A DNA stretch of 64,000 bases from Paenarthrobacter aurescens (GTDB lineage Bacteria > Actinomycetota > Actinomycetes > Actinomycetales > Micrococcaceae). The stretch lies in NCBI RefSeq assembly GCF_025421775.1, contig NZ_JAOEFX010000006.1, positions 283,621 through 347,620 on the forward strand, given 5' to 3'. Positions 41,690 through 51,229 of this stretch are shown piece by piece (the first letter of the stretch is position 1; every line of letters starts with the position of its first letter). Both the position numbers and the translations under genes were made by a program. A model generated the notes under the pieces. It did no database searches, was not told where the DNA came from, and saw only the letters and a program-made list of their open reading frames with translations.

Positions 41690-43024
41690 GTGAAGCAGTT
41701 TGAATCTTTGACCGGGAAACAGTTATCCCGGAGACAGTTATTGACGGGCTCGGCCCTTCTTGGCGGAGGCCTCATGGCCACCGGCCTCACAGGCTGTGGA
41801 GGTGCGGCCCAGGCTTCCACGGTCCAGGACATCGCGTTCTGGCACCTCCTGTCCGGCGGTGACGGCATCAAGATGCAGGCCATGATCAACAGCGCCAACC
41901 AGGCCAATCCCGGTTTCAAAGTGCATCCCACGGTGCTGGCATGGGGACCGCCGTACTACACCAAGCTGGCCATGGCGTCGGCAGGAGGGCGCCCCCCAGA
42001 GGTAGCCATCATGCATGCAAGCCGGGTCCCCGGATACGCGCCCGGCGGCCTCATCGAACCGTGGGACCTGGACCTGCTCGCGGAGAATGGCGTGACCGCT
42101 TCGGATTTCGCTCCAAGGATTTGGGAGAAGAGCCAGCACAACGGCAAGGTCTTCTCCATCGCCCTGGACTCCCACCCGTTCGTCATGTTCTACAACACGG
42201 ATGTGGCAGGCAAAGCGGGAGTACTGGCCAGCAACGGGCAGCTCCAAGAGGTGAACTCGCCTGAGGAATTCAAGGCCATGGCACTGGAAATGCAGAAGGT
42301 GACCAAGGCCCACGGACTGTCCTTCGGCTACCTGGGCAGTGGTTCGCAGATGTGGCGCTTGTTCTACACCCTCTACAAGCAGCACGGCGCTGACATGGAG
42401 CTCACCCCGGGCCAGCCGATGAAAGTGGACCGCGATGCGGCCATCGAGTCGCTCGAGTTCATGGCGTCCCTCTTTGACGACACCATCGCAGCCCAAGCCG
42501 GCGACATCAGCACAGGCATTGCGGAGTTTGCCCGCGGCGGCTCAGGAATGCTGTTCAGCGGCGTCTGGGAACTGCCCACCATGAAAAAGGCGGGCATACC
42601 CGTTGATGCTGCCACAATTCCCACGTTGTACGGGACCCCGGCCTCCTACGCGGACTCGCACTCCTTTGTCCTCCCGCGCCAATTGAAGCTCAACGAGGAC
42701 AAACGCCGGGACGTCTACAAGTTCGTCACGGATGTCCTCAAAGGATCGCTGTCCTGGGCCGAAGCCGGACACATCCCCGGCTATCAGCCAGTGGTCCAAT
42801 CACAGGCATACCGCGAACTCACACCCCAGGTGCACTATGCCAACGCGGCGGACATCATCGCCTACGATCCCGAGTCCTGGTTCAGTGGCTCCGGCTCGGA
42901 CTGGCAGACCTACTTCGCGGAGAACGTGCAGAACGTCCTCCTGGGAAGGGACAAGGCAGCCGCAGGATGGGATGCCTTCGAGCAACGCACCAACACCCTC
43001 CTCTCCCGTCCCAACCCGGTCTGA
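41690..43024 (+). CDS. sugar ABC transporter substrate-binding lipoprotein
   Basis: 444 residues from GTG 41690 after AAAGGAG. The N-terminus has a twin-arginine-like segment (SRRQLLTGSALLGGG) and a lipobox LTGC, so it may be exported by Tat and lipid-anchored. The rest is a family 1 extracellular solute-binding protein (DIAFWHLLSGGDG, FARGGSGMLFSGVWELP). It leads an operon with two permeases and the GH51 arabinofuranosidase, so arabino-oligosaccharides are the likely cargo. The ATPase is not encoded here and is probably a shared MsiK-type protein. Confidence 0.9.
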   Translation: MKQFESLTGKQLSRRQLLTGSALLGGGLMATGLTGCGGAAQASTVQDIAFWHLLSGGDGIKMQAMINSANQANPGFKVHPTVLAWGPPYYTKLAMASAGGRPPEVAIMHASRVPGYAPGGLIEPWDLDLLAENGVTASDFAPRIWEKSQHNGKVFSIALDSHPFVMFYNTDVAGKAGVLASNGQLQEVNSPEEFKAMALEMQKVTKAHGLSFGYLGSGSQMWRLFYTLYKQHGADMELTPGQPMKVDRDAAIESLEFMASLFDDTIAAQAGDISTGIAEFARGGSGMLFSGVWELPTMKKAGIPVDAATIPTLYGTPASYADSHSFVLPRQLKLNEDKRRDVYKFVTDVLKGSLSWAEAGHIPGYQPVVQSQAYRELTPQVHYANAADIIAYDPESWFSGSGSDWQTYFAENVQNVLLGRDKAAAGWDAFEQRTNTLLSRPNPV

Positions 43025-43059
43025 CCGGCCCACGCACCGAGCGACAAAGGAGTCCTTTC

Positions 43060-43980
43060 ATGAGTACCTCTACGCTGTCCCGGCCGAGGCCGGAGAGCCT
43101 GCGCAAACCCGGGAGCCGCACCCGAAGCAACCTGAGCGGCTGGGGATTTGCCACCCCGTTCCTGGCGTTCTTCCTCGTTTTCCTCGTCTGGCCCATTCTT
43201 TACGGCTTCTACATGAGCCTCACGGGCAAATCCCTCACCGGGGCCAATGACAGCCTGCTGGGCTTCGCCAACTACGCCGAAGCCCTGGCCGACGCCGATA
43301 TGTGGCGCTCCTTGGGCAATACCCTTTACTTCACAGTGATCAGCACCGTCCCGCTGGTCCTCGTGGCCCTGGTGATGGCGGCTCTCCTCAACATTGGGGT
43401 ACCGGCCCAGTGGCTGTGGCGGCTCTCCTACTTTGCGCCGTACCTCTTGGCCTCGACGGTGGTTTCACTGTTCTTTACCTGGATGTACAACCCTCAGCTT
43501 GGCCTGATCAACGAGTTCCTGACCGGCATCGGCCTCCCCAGGGTTGCCTGGCTGAACGATCCGAACGTGGCCATGTGGGCGATCGTGATAGCCACTCTCT
43601 GGTGGACTGTGGGCTTCAACTTCCTGCTCTACCTGGCCGCGATGCAGAACATTCCCGCCCAGCACTACGAGGCAGCATCGCTTGATGGCGCCGGAGCGTG
43701 GCGCCAATTCTTCTCCATCACCTTGCCGCAGCTGACGCCCACCACTGTAATGATCGTGCTGCTCCAGATCCTGGCGTCGTTGAAGATCTTCGATCAGGTG
43801 TACCAGATGACCGCAGGTGGCCCCGGTGGATCCACCCGGCCAGTGGTCCAGTACATCTTCGAGACCGGGTTCACCGGTTACCGGCTGGGCTACTCGGCAG
43901 CCATCTCCTACATCTTCTTCGGACTGATCGTGGTCATCTCGGTCATGCAGTTCGTCATCACCCGCCGCAGGAGTGCATAA
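43060..43980 (+). CDS. sugar ABC transporter permease (MalF-type)
   Basis: 306 residues from ATG 43060, set by AAAGGAG. Six membrane segments. The EAA loop for ATPase contact is HYEAASLDGAGAWRQFFSITLP. The N-terminal hydrophilic stretch of ~30 residues and FATPFLAFFLVFLVWPILYGFYMS are usual for the MalF/UgpA group. Second gene of the arabinoside import operon. Confidence 0.92.
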   Translation: MSTSTLSRPRPESLRKPGSRTRSNLSGWGFATPFLAFFLVFLVWPILYGFYMSLTGKSLTGANDSLLGFANYAEALADADMWRSLGNTLYFTVISTVPLVLVALVMAALLNIGVPAQWLWRLSYFAPYLLASTVVSLFFTWMYNPQLGLINEFLTGIGLPRVAWLNDPNVAMWAIVIATLWWTVGFNFLLYLAAMQNIPAQHYEAASLDGAGAWRQFFSITLPQLTPTTVMIVLLQILASLKIFDQVYQMTAGGPGGSTRPVVQYIFETGFTGYRLGYSAAISYIFFGLIVVISVMQFVITRRRSA

Positions 43981-43982
43981 CC

Positions 43983-44885
43983 ATGGCAACCCCTACCCTC
44001 ACACGTCCCGCGCCCAGCGCCACCACCGCCAACAGCCTCAAAATCCGCCAACCGCGCAAGAAGCTGACGGTCGGCAGGATCGCGGCCATCGCTGTAGCGG
44101 CCTTCATTGCCGTGCTCTGGCTGATTCCGTTCGCCTGGGCCACGGCCACCGCCTTCAAGACCGAGACGGATGCCGCAGCTCCGGACGTGACCTGGCTGCC
44201 GCCGTCGGGCTTCACTCCTGAAGCGTTCGTCAAGGTCTTCCAGGACGGCAACATCCCGCTCTGGACCTGGAACTCCCTCTACACCTCGGCGGCCATCACG
44301 GCGATCACCCTGGTGATCTCGGCATTGGTGGCCTACGCGCTCTCACGGATCGACTTCAAGGGCAAGAAGGTGCTGATGACGGTGATCATCGCATCCATCA
44401 TCATTCCGCCACCCGTGCTGATCATCCCGCTGTTCTACCAAATGCTGGCGCTGAACCTGATCGATACCTCGTGGGCCATCATCCTGCCGCAGGTCATCCA
44501 CCCCGCCATGGTGTTCGTGCTGAAGAAGTTTTTCGACCAGATCCCGCGCGAGCTCGAGGAAGCGGCCGTGATGGACGGTGCCAGCCGCTTGCGGATCTTC
44601 ACCCAAATCATCCTGCCGCTGTCCCGGCCCATCCTGGCCGCCGTCGCGATCTTCGTTTTCATCGGCGCGTGGAACAACTTCCTGTGGCCGTTCATCGCCA
44701 CCAACGACGGCAACCTGCTGACCCTTCCCGTGGGCCTGCAAACCATCAAGAGCGCGTACGGCATCCAGTACGCGCAGAACATGGCGTCCGCACTGCTTGC
44801 GGCGTTGCCGCTGATCGTTGTCTTCCTGTTCTTCCAGCGCCAGATCATCAAGGGCGTCGCGACGACGGGACTCGCCGGAACCTGA
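43983..44885 (+). CDS. sugar ABC transporter permease (MalG-type)
   Basis: 300 residues from ATG 43983, two bases after the previous stop. Six membrane segments; the EAA loop is ELEEAAVMDGASRLRIFTQIILP, and the protein ends in the short cytoplasmic tail usual for this group. Third gene of the arabinoside import operon. Confidence 0.92.
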   Translation: MATPTLTRPAPSATTANSLKIRQPRKKLTVGRIAAIAVAAFIAVLWLIPFAWATATAFKTETDAAAPDVTWLPPSGFTPEAFVKVFQDGNIPLWTWNSLYTSAAITAITLVISALVAYALSRIDFKGKKVLMTVIIASIIIPPPVLIIPLFYQMLALNLIDTSWAIILPQVIHPAMVFVLKKFFDQIPRELEEAAVMDGASRLRIFTQIILPLSRPILAAVAIFVFIGAWNNFLWPFIATNDGNLLTLPVGLQTIKSAYGIQYAQNMASALLAALPLIVVFLFFQRQIIKGVATTGLAGT

Positions 44886-44952
44886 ACGGGCATCCAGCGC
44901 TTACAAACAGTTTCAGAACCCAACAGTTTTCAGATCACAACCAAGGAGATCC

Positions 44953-46491
44953 ATGTCCCGCGCACGCATCACCCTCGACCGCGACTTCACCATTGGCGAG
45001 GTACCCCGCCGGCTCTTCGGCTCCTTCGTGGAGCACATGGGCCGCTGCGTCTACACCGGCATCTACGAACCCGGGCACCCTGAGGCAGACGAGAACGGCT
45101 TCCGCCAGGACGTCCTGAAACTCGTCAAGGAGCTCGGCGCCACCGTCATCCGCTACCCCGGCGGCAACTTCGTCTCGGGCTACAACTGGGAAGACGGCAT
45201 TGGCCCGCGTGAAGACAGGCCGCGCCGCCTGGACGGGGCCTGGCACACCGTGGAAACCAACGCCTTCGGTCTGCACGAGTTCGTGGACTGGTCCAAGCAG
45301 GCCGGCACGGAAATCATGGAAGCCATCAACCTGGGCACCAGGGGAGTGGAGGCTGCCCGGGAGATCGTGGAGTACGCCAACCACCCCGGCGGCAGCTACT
45401 GGTCAGACCTCCGCGCCAAAAACGGCCACAAGGATCCGTTCAACATCAAACTCTGGTGCCTGGGCAACGAGATGGACGGGCCGTGGCAGATCGGGCACAA
45501 GACCGCCGATGAGTACGGCCGCTTGGCGCAGGAAGCCGCGAAGGCCATGCGGTTTGTTGATCCGTCGATTGAGTTGGTGGCCTGCGGCAGCTCCAACTCC
45601 GGAATGCCCACGTTCGGTGCCTGGGAGCAGACCGTCCTCACGCACACCTACGACGAAGTGGACTACGTGTCCCTCCACGCCTACTACCAGGAGCACGAAG
45701 GTGACGTGGGCAGCTTCCTGGCCTCCGCCGTCGACACCGACTACTTCATCGAGTCCGTGATCGCCACCGCGGATGCCGTGCGCGCCAAGGGGAAGCACAA
45801 GAAGCACATCAACCTGTCCTTCGACGAGTGGAACGTTTGGTACCAGCGCGGCCTGGACACGGAGGACCAGCCGCACAATGTGATCAAGGCCGGCTGGCGG
45901 GAGCACCCCCGCGTTATTGAGGACAAGTACAACGTCACCGATGCCGTGGTGGTGGGTACCCTGCTCAATTCGCTGCTCCGTCACGGCGACCGTGTCCATA
46001 TCGCCAACCAGGCGCAGCTTGTCAACGTCATTGCGCCGATCCTGTCGGAGGAGAACGGCCCGGCCTGGAAACAGACCATCTTCCACCCGTTCGCGCGGAT
46101 GGCCGAGCTCGCCAAGGGCCAGATCCTGCGGCTCTCGGTGGACTCGGACAAGTACTCGAATGCGCGGTTTGGCGACACGGACCTTGTGGACGTGAGCGCC
46201 ACGTGGAACGAGGAAACGGGCCGCGTGGCACTCTTCTTCGCGAACCGCGGCTTGGAAGAAGCCGCCGACGTCGAGGTCGCCCTGCGCGGATTCGACGCCC
46301 GCCAGGTGCTCCGCGCCGAGGTCCTGGAAATCCCTGAGGGCGGCGACCGCTTGACTGTCAACAGCCAGGACCAGCCGGGCCGCGTGGGCCTGACGGCGCT
46401 GGAAGGTGTGAAGGCGACTGGTTCGGAGCTGCGCCTGACGCTGCCCGCCTTGTCGTGGGCCGTCGTCGAGCTTGACGTGGTGAAAGGCTAG
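44953..46491 (+). CDS. abfA: GH51 alpha-L-arabinofuranosidase
   Basis: 512 residues from ATG 44953 with AAGGAG, usual length. No signal peptide, so it acts inside the cell on imported arabino-oligosaccharides. Catalytic acid/base Glu 173 is in CLGNEMDGPW and the nucleophile Glu 292 in SFDEWNVWY. RYPGGNFVSGYNWEDGIGPRE is also characteristic. A beta-sandwich C-terminal domain follows from about 390. It closes the operon and is followed by a strong hairpin. Confidence 0.95.
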   Translation: MSRARITLDRDFTIGEVPRRLFGSFVEHMGRCVYTGIYEPGHPEADENGFRQDVLKLVKELGATVIRYPGGNFVSGYNWEDGIGPREDRPRRLDGAWHTVETNAFGLHEFVDWSKQAGTEIMEAINLGTRGVEAAREIVEYANHPGGSYWSDLRAKNGHKDPFNIKLWCLGNEMDGPWQIGHKTADEYGRLAQEAAKAMRFVDPSIELVACGSSNSGMPTFGAWEQTVLTHTYDEVDYVSLHAYYQEHEGDVGSFLASAVDTDYFIESVIATADAVRAKGKHKKHINLSFDEWNVWYQRGLDTEDQPHNVIKAGWREHPRVIEDKYNVTDAVVVGTLLNSLLRHGDRVHIANQAQLVNVIAPILSEENGPAWKQTIFHPFARMAELAKGQILRLSVDSDKYSNARFGDTDLVDVSATWNEETGRVALFFANRGLEEAADVEVALRGFDARQVLRAEVLEIPEGGDRLTVNSQDQPGRVGLTALEGVKATGSELRLTLPALSWAVVELDVVKG

Positions 46492-46509
46492 CGTCGCACC
46501 CCACTGGGG

Positions 46510-46540
46510 GACAGTAACCGCCATTGTGGCGGTTACTGTC
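46510..46540 (+). terminator. terminator of the arabinoside operon
   Basis: Perfect 14-base-pair stem GACAGTAACCGCCA / TGGCGGTTACTGTC with a TTG loop, 18 bases after the GH51 stop. It faces a convergent gene and may serve both strands. Confidence 0.8.
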
Positions 46541-46576
46541 ACCTGGTGGGTTTAACGCACGACGGCGGTTGCCTGG

Positions 46577-47275
46577 CTAGATCGCGCAGCCGTCAGGGCC
46601 GCAGGCCTCGGCGTCGGAGGCGCCCACCGGGATCAGGGGGTTGGCTTCCTGCCAGGCCTGGTTCAGGGCCTCGCTGAAAAGATCGGCAGGCTGGGCGCCG
46701 GAGATGCCGTACTTGCGGTCGATGACGAAGAACGGGACGCCCGTGACGCCGATGGCGCGGGCCTCATTGATGTCCTGGTTGACCTCTTCGGCAAACTTGT
46801 CGGAGGTGAAGAGCTCTGCGACCTCATTGGCCGGCAGTCCAAGCGTCGCACCGAGTTCCGTGAGGTATTCCTGGTTGCCGATGTCCTTGCCATGCTCAAA
46901 GTGGTCGCTGAGCAACTGCTCCTTGGCTGCGTCCTGGCGGCCGTGGGAAGCGGCAAGGTGGATGAGGCGATGGGCGGTGAAACTGTTGGCCACCACCACC
47001 TTGTCAAAGTGGTAGTCCAGGCCCTCGCCCTTGGCCGCCTCAGTGACGTGGGCGAACATCTGCGTGACCTGCTCCGGAGCCATGCCCTTGCGCTTGCTCA
47101 GGTAGTCCAGCTCCGTCCCGTCGTAGTGCTCCGGAACGGAAGGGTCCAGCTGGTAGCTCTTCCACTCGATGTCTACCGAATCACGGTGCGGGAACTGTGC
47201 CAGGGCGGTCTCGAAACGGCGCTTGCCGATGTAGCACCACGGGCACGCGACGTCTGACCAGATCTCAATCTTCAT
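46577..47275 (-). CDS. DsbA-family (FrnE-like) oxidoreductase
   Basis: 232 residues from ATG 47275, set by GGAGAG; the open frame extends upstream but that part overlaps another gene and lacks homology. Thioredoxin-fold protein with CPWC in WSDVACPWCYIGKRRFE, a helical insertion, and the cis-Pro loop GVTGVPFFVID. The FrnE group is cytoplasmic with roles in disulfide exchange or polyketide chemistry. An unusual C-terminal CGPDGC could bind metal or form a second redox pair. Confidence 0.9.
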   Translation of the reverse strand: MKIEIWSDVACPWCYIGKRRFETALAQFPHRDSVDIEWKSYQLDPSVPEHYDGTELDYLSKRKGMAPEQVTQMFAHVTEAAKGEGLDYHFDKVVVANSFTAHRLIHLAASHGRQDAAKEQLLSDHFEHGKDIGNQEYLTELGATLGLPANEVAELFTSDKFAEEVNQDINEARAIGVTGVPFFVIDRKYGISGAQPADLFSEALNQAWQEANPLIPVGASDAEACGPDGCAI

Positions 47276-47422
47276 GCTCTCTCCAACCCGGTGGGCCGTC
47301 CGGACATTCCTTGCACTGCTGTTATTTTGCTCACCCATTGTTGTTCCCACCGAAGCCCAATACTCTTGAAAAGGGTTATGAAGCCAGCCCTTGGACTGGG
47401 GGTTTTGCGCGGAGGCTCCAGC

Positions 47423-48505
47423 ATGCGCATCGGACTCATTGTTGGCCCTTGGTTTACCGTGCCGCCCGAAAAGTACGGTGGAACCGAACGAATTGTGGAC
47501 GCCTTGGCGCGGGCACTGGTTGACGCGGGACACGAGGTCCTGCTGGCAACGGCATCGGACAGCACCTGCCCGGTCCCGCAGCTTCCGGGCTTCGGACCCA
47601 GCGAACCCGAAGAAGTAGGCCTCACACTCAGCGAGCTGGCCCATGTCATCAAGGCGTACGCCGGGCTGCAGAACGTGGACATCATCCACGATCACACCTT
47701 GGCTGGCCCCCTTTACCGCCATCGTCCCCCGAATGTGCCCGTTGTGACCACCATTCATGGGGAGCTCGCCGCCCGGGCAGCGAGCCTGTACCGGGACATG
47801 GCACAGGACACCGCGATCATCGCCATTTCCCACGATCAGTGCAGCAGGGTGCCCGATCTCCGGATCTCCGCAGTCATCCACCATGGACTGGACCTTTCCA
47901 CTGTTTCCGTCGGATCGGGGGACGGCGGATATGCGTGCTTCGTGGGGCGGATGTGCCCTGACAAGGGACTCCTGGAAGCCGTGGCTGTTGCGCGGAAAGC
48001 CGGTGTTCCCCTACGCATCGCAGCAAAGATGCACGCCAAGGACGAACAGGATTATTTCCGGGACGTGGTGCAGCCTGTCCTCGGACCTCAGGAGGAGTTC
48101 GTCGGTGAACTTTCAGATCCGGAAAAATTTGAGCTGATGGGCGGTGCGATAGCCCTCATCAACCCAATCCAATGGCACGAGCCGTTCGGTCTGGTGATGA
48201 TCGAGGCCATGGCCACGGGAACCCCGGTGGTGGCCACTCCCATCGGCGCGGCTCCGGAAATCGTCCGGCATGGCGTCACGGGTTTCCTGGGTGGAACAGA
48301 TGAGCTCGCAGGGTACGTGGATCGGGTTCATGAGCTAAGCCGTGCGGACTGCCGACGCTCGATAGATGAATACTTCAACTCCGGGCGCATGGCCACGGAC
48401 CACCTGAAGGTCTACAGCAAGGTGATCGAACAATTCAAGGACAAGGGCCTTCCCGCGGACCACAAGTTGCAAGACAATCAGAGGCAAGCCCCCATCCACC
48501 TGTGA
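47423..48505 (+). CDS. GT4-type glycosyltransferase
   Basis: 360 residues from ATG 47423 (MRIGLIVGPWFTVPPEKYGG), set by GGAGG; ATG 47378 is also possible. GT-B fold: the N-terminal KYGGTERIVDALARALVDAGHEV and the C-terminal donor site EPFGLVMIEAMATGTPVVATPIGAAPEI. It uses an NDP-sugar. It is followed 57 bases later by a glycogen-debranching-type enzyme, suggesting a role in an alpha-glucan or related polymer, which is inference. Confidence 0.9.
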   Translation: MRIGLIVGPWFTVPPEKYGGTERIVDALARALVDAGHEVLLATASDSTCPVPQLPGFGPSEPEEVGLTLSELAHVIKAYAGLQNVDIIHDHTLAGPLYRHRPPNVPVVTTIHGELAARAASLYRDMAQDTAIIAISHDQCSRVPDLRISAVIHHGLDLSTVSVGSGDGGYACFVGRMCPDKGLLEAVAVARKAGVPLRIAAKMHAKDEQDYFRDVVQPVLGPQEEFVGELSDPEKFELMGGAIALINPIQWHEPFGLVMIEAMATGTPVVATPIGAAPEIVRHGVTGFLGGTDELAGYVDRVHELSRADCRRSIDEYFNSGRMATDHLKVYSKVIEQFKDKGLPADHKLQDNQRQAPIHL

Positions 48506-48561
48506 TCGATCCATCCGGGATAGACAGCCAGGACGTTTAGCTGAGGAAGGTTCAGTGGGCC

Positions 48562-50697
48562 ATGACTGCTTGGAACGCCGACCCGGAGGCCGGAACCTCG
48601 GAATTCGGTGCAGTAACGGTCGTCGAAGGTTCATCCTTCTGTATCTCGGGGCACACCGGTGACATCCACGGAGGGGGTGCACAAGGCGCCTATTTTCAGG
48701 ACACCCGGATTGTGTCGCGCTGGCTGCTACGGATCAACGGCGCCTTCCGTGAGCCGCTGGTGGCGCGAAATCCCACGGCCTTCCAAGCGGAGTTCGTGGG
48801 GCGGGCATTGTCCGCTGATGGCAAGTTCGACAGCCCGCTGGTGGTGCAGCATCAAAGACATGTAGGGCACGGCTTACGGGACGACATCACCATCAGGAAT
48901 TACTCGGGGAACGACGCCCCCTGCGAGATTGACCTGAAGGTCGATGCCGACCTCGCGGACCTTTTCGATGTCAAAGGTGGCCGTGCCGGCACTTCAGGAA
49001 CTGTGGTGAGGACAGCCCATAAGAGGGAATTAATCATCGAGTCGGCCCACCCCAGTGGCCAAAGGCGCGGCGTCGCCTTCCGTGCCTCGGGCTCCAAGAC
49101 AACGGCTGAAGGACTGACCTTCCACGTCACCATCCCCGCCCGGAGCCAATGGACCACCAGCATCATCGCCATCCCGCTGACCAATGGAGAAAGGCCGCAG
49201 GAACCCTTCACGGAAACCACGCCGCTGCACCATACGCCTGGTGGCCGCCGCCACGCCGCCTGGGAAGAACATGTACCCCGGATCTCCGTGTCGGATGCCA
49301 ACGTGGAGGACGTCATGGAGAAGAGCCAACGCGACCTGGGTTCGCTGCGGATCTTTGATCCCGCACATCCGGGGCGTGCCGCAGTAGCCGCGGGTGCTCC
49401 GTGGTTCATGGCCTTGTTCGGGCGCGACTCACTGCTGGCCTCCTACATGTCCCTCATGGTGGATCCCAATTTGGCAGCAGGCACGTTGCAGACACTCGCA
49501 GCATTGCAAGGCAGCAAAGTGGACATCGACTCCGAGGAAGAACCCGGACGCATGCCCCATGAGGTGCGGCTCGGGGTCACGGCAGGACTCGCCCTGGGCG
49601 GGACCGCTTATTACGGAACCGCCGATGCAACGCCCCTCTTCGTGTCGACGCTCGGCGAGCTCAGCAGATGGGGCCTCGGCTCGGACATCATCGATTCGCT
49701 CCTCCCGCACGCGGACCGCGCCATCGAGTGGATGGAGCAGTACGGGGACCGGGACGGCGACGGATTCATCGAGTACCAACGACCCAATGAGCACGGACTG
49801 GTGAACCAGGGCTGGAAGGACTCCTGGGACGGCATCAACTTCGCTGACGGCCGGATGGCGGAGACACCCATTGCGCTCTGTGAAGTCCAGGCCTACGCCT
49901 ACGCGGCCTACGTGGCACGATCGTTGCTGGCACGCGCGGCGGGTGACACCGCCGTCGAACGCCGTTGCGCGGACCGGGCCGCAGCGCTGAAAGCCGCGTT
50001 CAACGAGGCCTTCTGGCTCCCGGACCAAGGCTATTTCGCGCTGGCGCTGGACAAGGACAAAAAGCCCGTGGACTCGTGCACGTCCAACATGGGGCACTGC
50101 CTGTGGGTGGGCATCGTGGACGAGGACAAGGCACCGCTGGTGGCCGAGCGGCTCATGGCGCCGGAGATGTTCACCGGGTGGGGCATCCGGACTTTGGGAT
50201 CCGACATGGGGGCCTACAACCCCGTCAGCTACCACAACGGCTCAGTCTGGCCGCACGATACCGCGCTCGCCGCCACTGGACTTATGCGGTACGGCTTCGT
50301 CAAGGAAGCCAGCCGGGTTGCCAGCGGACTGTTCGACGCCGCAGAGCACTTTGGGGGCCAGCTTCCAGAGTTGTTCTGCGGCTTTGACCGGACAGATTTT
50401 TCGGAGCCGGTTCCGTACCCGACGGCGTGTTCCCCCCAAGCATGGGCGGCTGCGGCGCCCGTGCAACTCGCCCGTATTCTGCTGCGCTTCGATCCGGACT
50501 TCACCCGGAACGTACTCCACTTGGCGCCGATCCTGCCCGACTCCCTTGGCATGTTCAAGGCCGACAACGTGCTGCTGGGGCGCTCGCGGATCACGGTGGA
50601 GGCCACTGGTTCTTCCGGGACGGTAACCGGGCTGCCGGCCGGGCTCGAACTGCGGTCCGATCCCCGGCCGCCGCTGACGGGGGACTTGTTCGGCTAG
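48562..50697 (+). CDS. amylo-alpha-1,6-glucosidase-type (glycogen debranching) enzyme
   Basis: 711 residues: an N-terminal beta-rich GDE_N-type domain (about 15-215; SSFCISGHTGDIHGGGAQG, FQDTRIVSRWLLRING) and a C-terminal (alpha/alpha)6 catalytic barrel (about 260-690; PWFMALFGRDSLLASYMSL, NQGWKDSWDGINFADG, SYHNGSVWPHDTALAATGL). These are landmarks of bacterial debranching enzymes of the GH15/GH133-like type. No signal peptide. It pairs with the glycosyltransferase upstream. Its stop overlaps that of the convergent acetyltransferase gene by four bases. Confidence 0.88.
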   Translation: MTAWNADPEAGTSEFGAVTVVEGSSFCISGHTGDIHGGGAQGAYFQDTRIVSRWLLRINGAFREPLVARNPTAFQAEFVGRALSADGKFDSPLVVQHQRHVGHGLRDDITIRNYSGNDAPCEIDLKVDADLADLFDVKGGRAGTSGTVVRTAHKRELIIESAHPSGQRRGVAFRASGSKTTAEGLTFHVTIPARSQWTTSIIAIPLTNGERPQEPFTETTPLHHTPGGRRHAAWEEHVPRISVSDANVEDVMEKSQRDLGSLRIFDPAHPGRAAVAAGAPWFMALFGRDSLLASYMSLMVDPNLAAGTLQTLAALQGSKVDIDSEEEPGRMPHEVRLGVTAGLALGGTAYYGTADATPLFVSTLGELSRWGLGSDIIDSLLPHADRAIEWMEQYGDRDGDGFIEYQRPNEHGLVNQGWKDSWDGINFADGRMAETPIALCEVQAYAYAAYVARSLLARAAGDTAVERRCADRAAALKAAFNEAFWLPDQGYFALALDKDKKPVDSCTSNMGHCLWVGIVDEDKAPLVAERLMAPEMFTGWGIRTLGSDMGAYNPVSYHNGSVWPHDTALAATGLMRYGFVKEASRVASGLFDAAEHFGGQLPELFCGFDRTDFSEPVPYPTACSPQAWAAAAPVQLARILLRFDPDFTRNVLHLAPILPDSLGMFKADNVLLGRSRITVEATGSSGTVTGLPAGLELRSDPRPPLTGDLFG

Positions 50698-51224
50698 AGC
50701 TGGTGCTCCATGACGAAGTCGTGCTCCACGGTGTTGCCGAGCTTGAATGATTTGGTGCCCACCCGCTGGAACCCGCTCTTCCCGTAGAAACGGATTGCTT
50801 TCGCGTTCTCGCTGTTCACCCCGAGCCACACCCCTGCGGCGCCCTTGTCTGCAGCATCAGCGAGCGAGGCCTTGATGAGCTGTGATGCCGCGCCTTTGCC
50901 GTGGTGGTCGGGGTGGACGTAGCACTTGCTCAGTTCAGTAGAGGGGAGGGCGGAAAGGACCGAGGCCACATCCGGGTCGCTTGCCGGCTTGGCAATCAGC
51001 ATGGTGTACCCAAGGAGCTGCCCGTCGTCGTCGAGCACCAAAATGGTGATGTTCGCGTCGGCGAGGTAGTCCCCAAAGTTGGCTTCGCTCAGCGTCTTCT
51101 CCAGGTGGGCCTGGATGTCGGCCTGTGAGGAGCCTGGCGGGCAGGCCAACGGAAAGGTGACAGCGGCAAGCTCTGCCAGCTTCCCGGCGTCGTGCGTTGT
51201 TGCGGTGCGGATGGTTTCGGCCAT
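50694..51224 (-). CDS. GNAT-family N-acetyltransferase
   Basis: 176 residues. The GNAT core shows LELSKCYVHPDHHGKGAASQLIKASL (motif A, acetyl-CoA pyrophosphate loop, about 105-130) and GVWLGVNSENAKAIRFYGKSGF (motif B). The TELSKCYVHPDHHGKG pattern resembles diamine and small-molecule acetyltransferases. It lies 5 bases after the GH32 gene and may be cotranscribed with it, but no functional link is evident. Confidence 0.85.
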   Translation of the reverse strand: MAETIRTATTHDAGKLAELAAVTFPLACPPGSSQADIQAHLEKTLSEANFGDYLADANITILVLDDDGQLLGYTMLIAKPASDPDVASVLSALPSTELSKCYVHPDHHGKGAASQLIKASLADAADKGAAGVWLGVNSENAKAIRFYGKSGFQRVGTKSFKLGNTVEHDFVMEHQL

Positions 51225-51229
51225 AGGAG

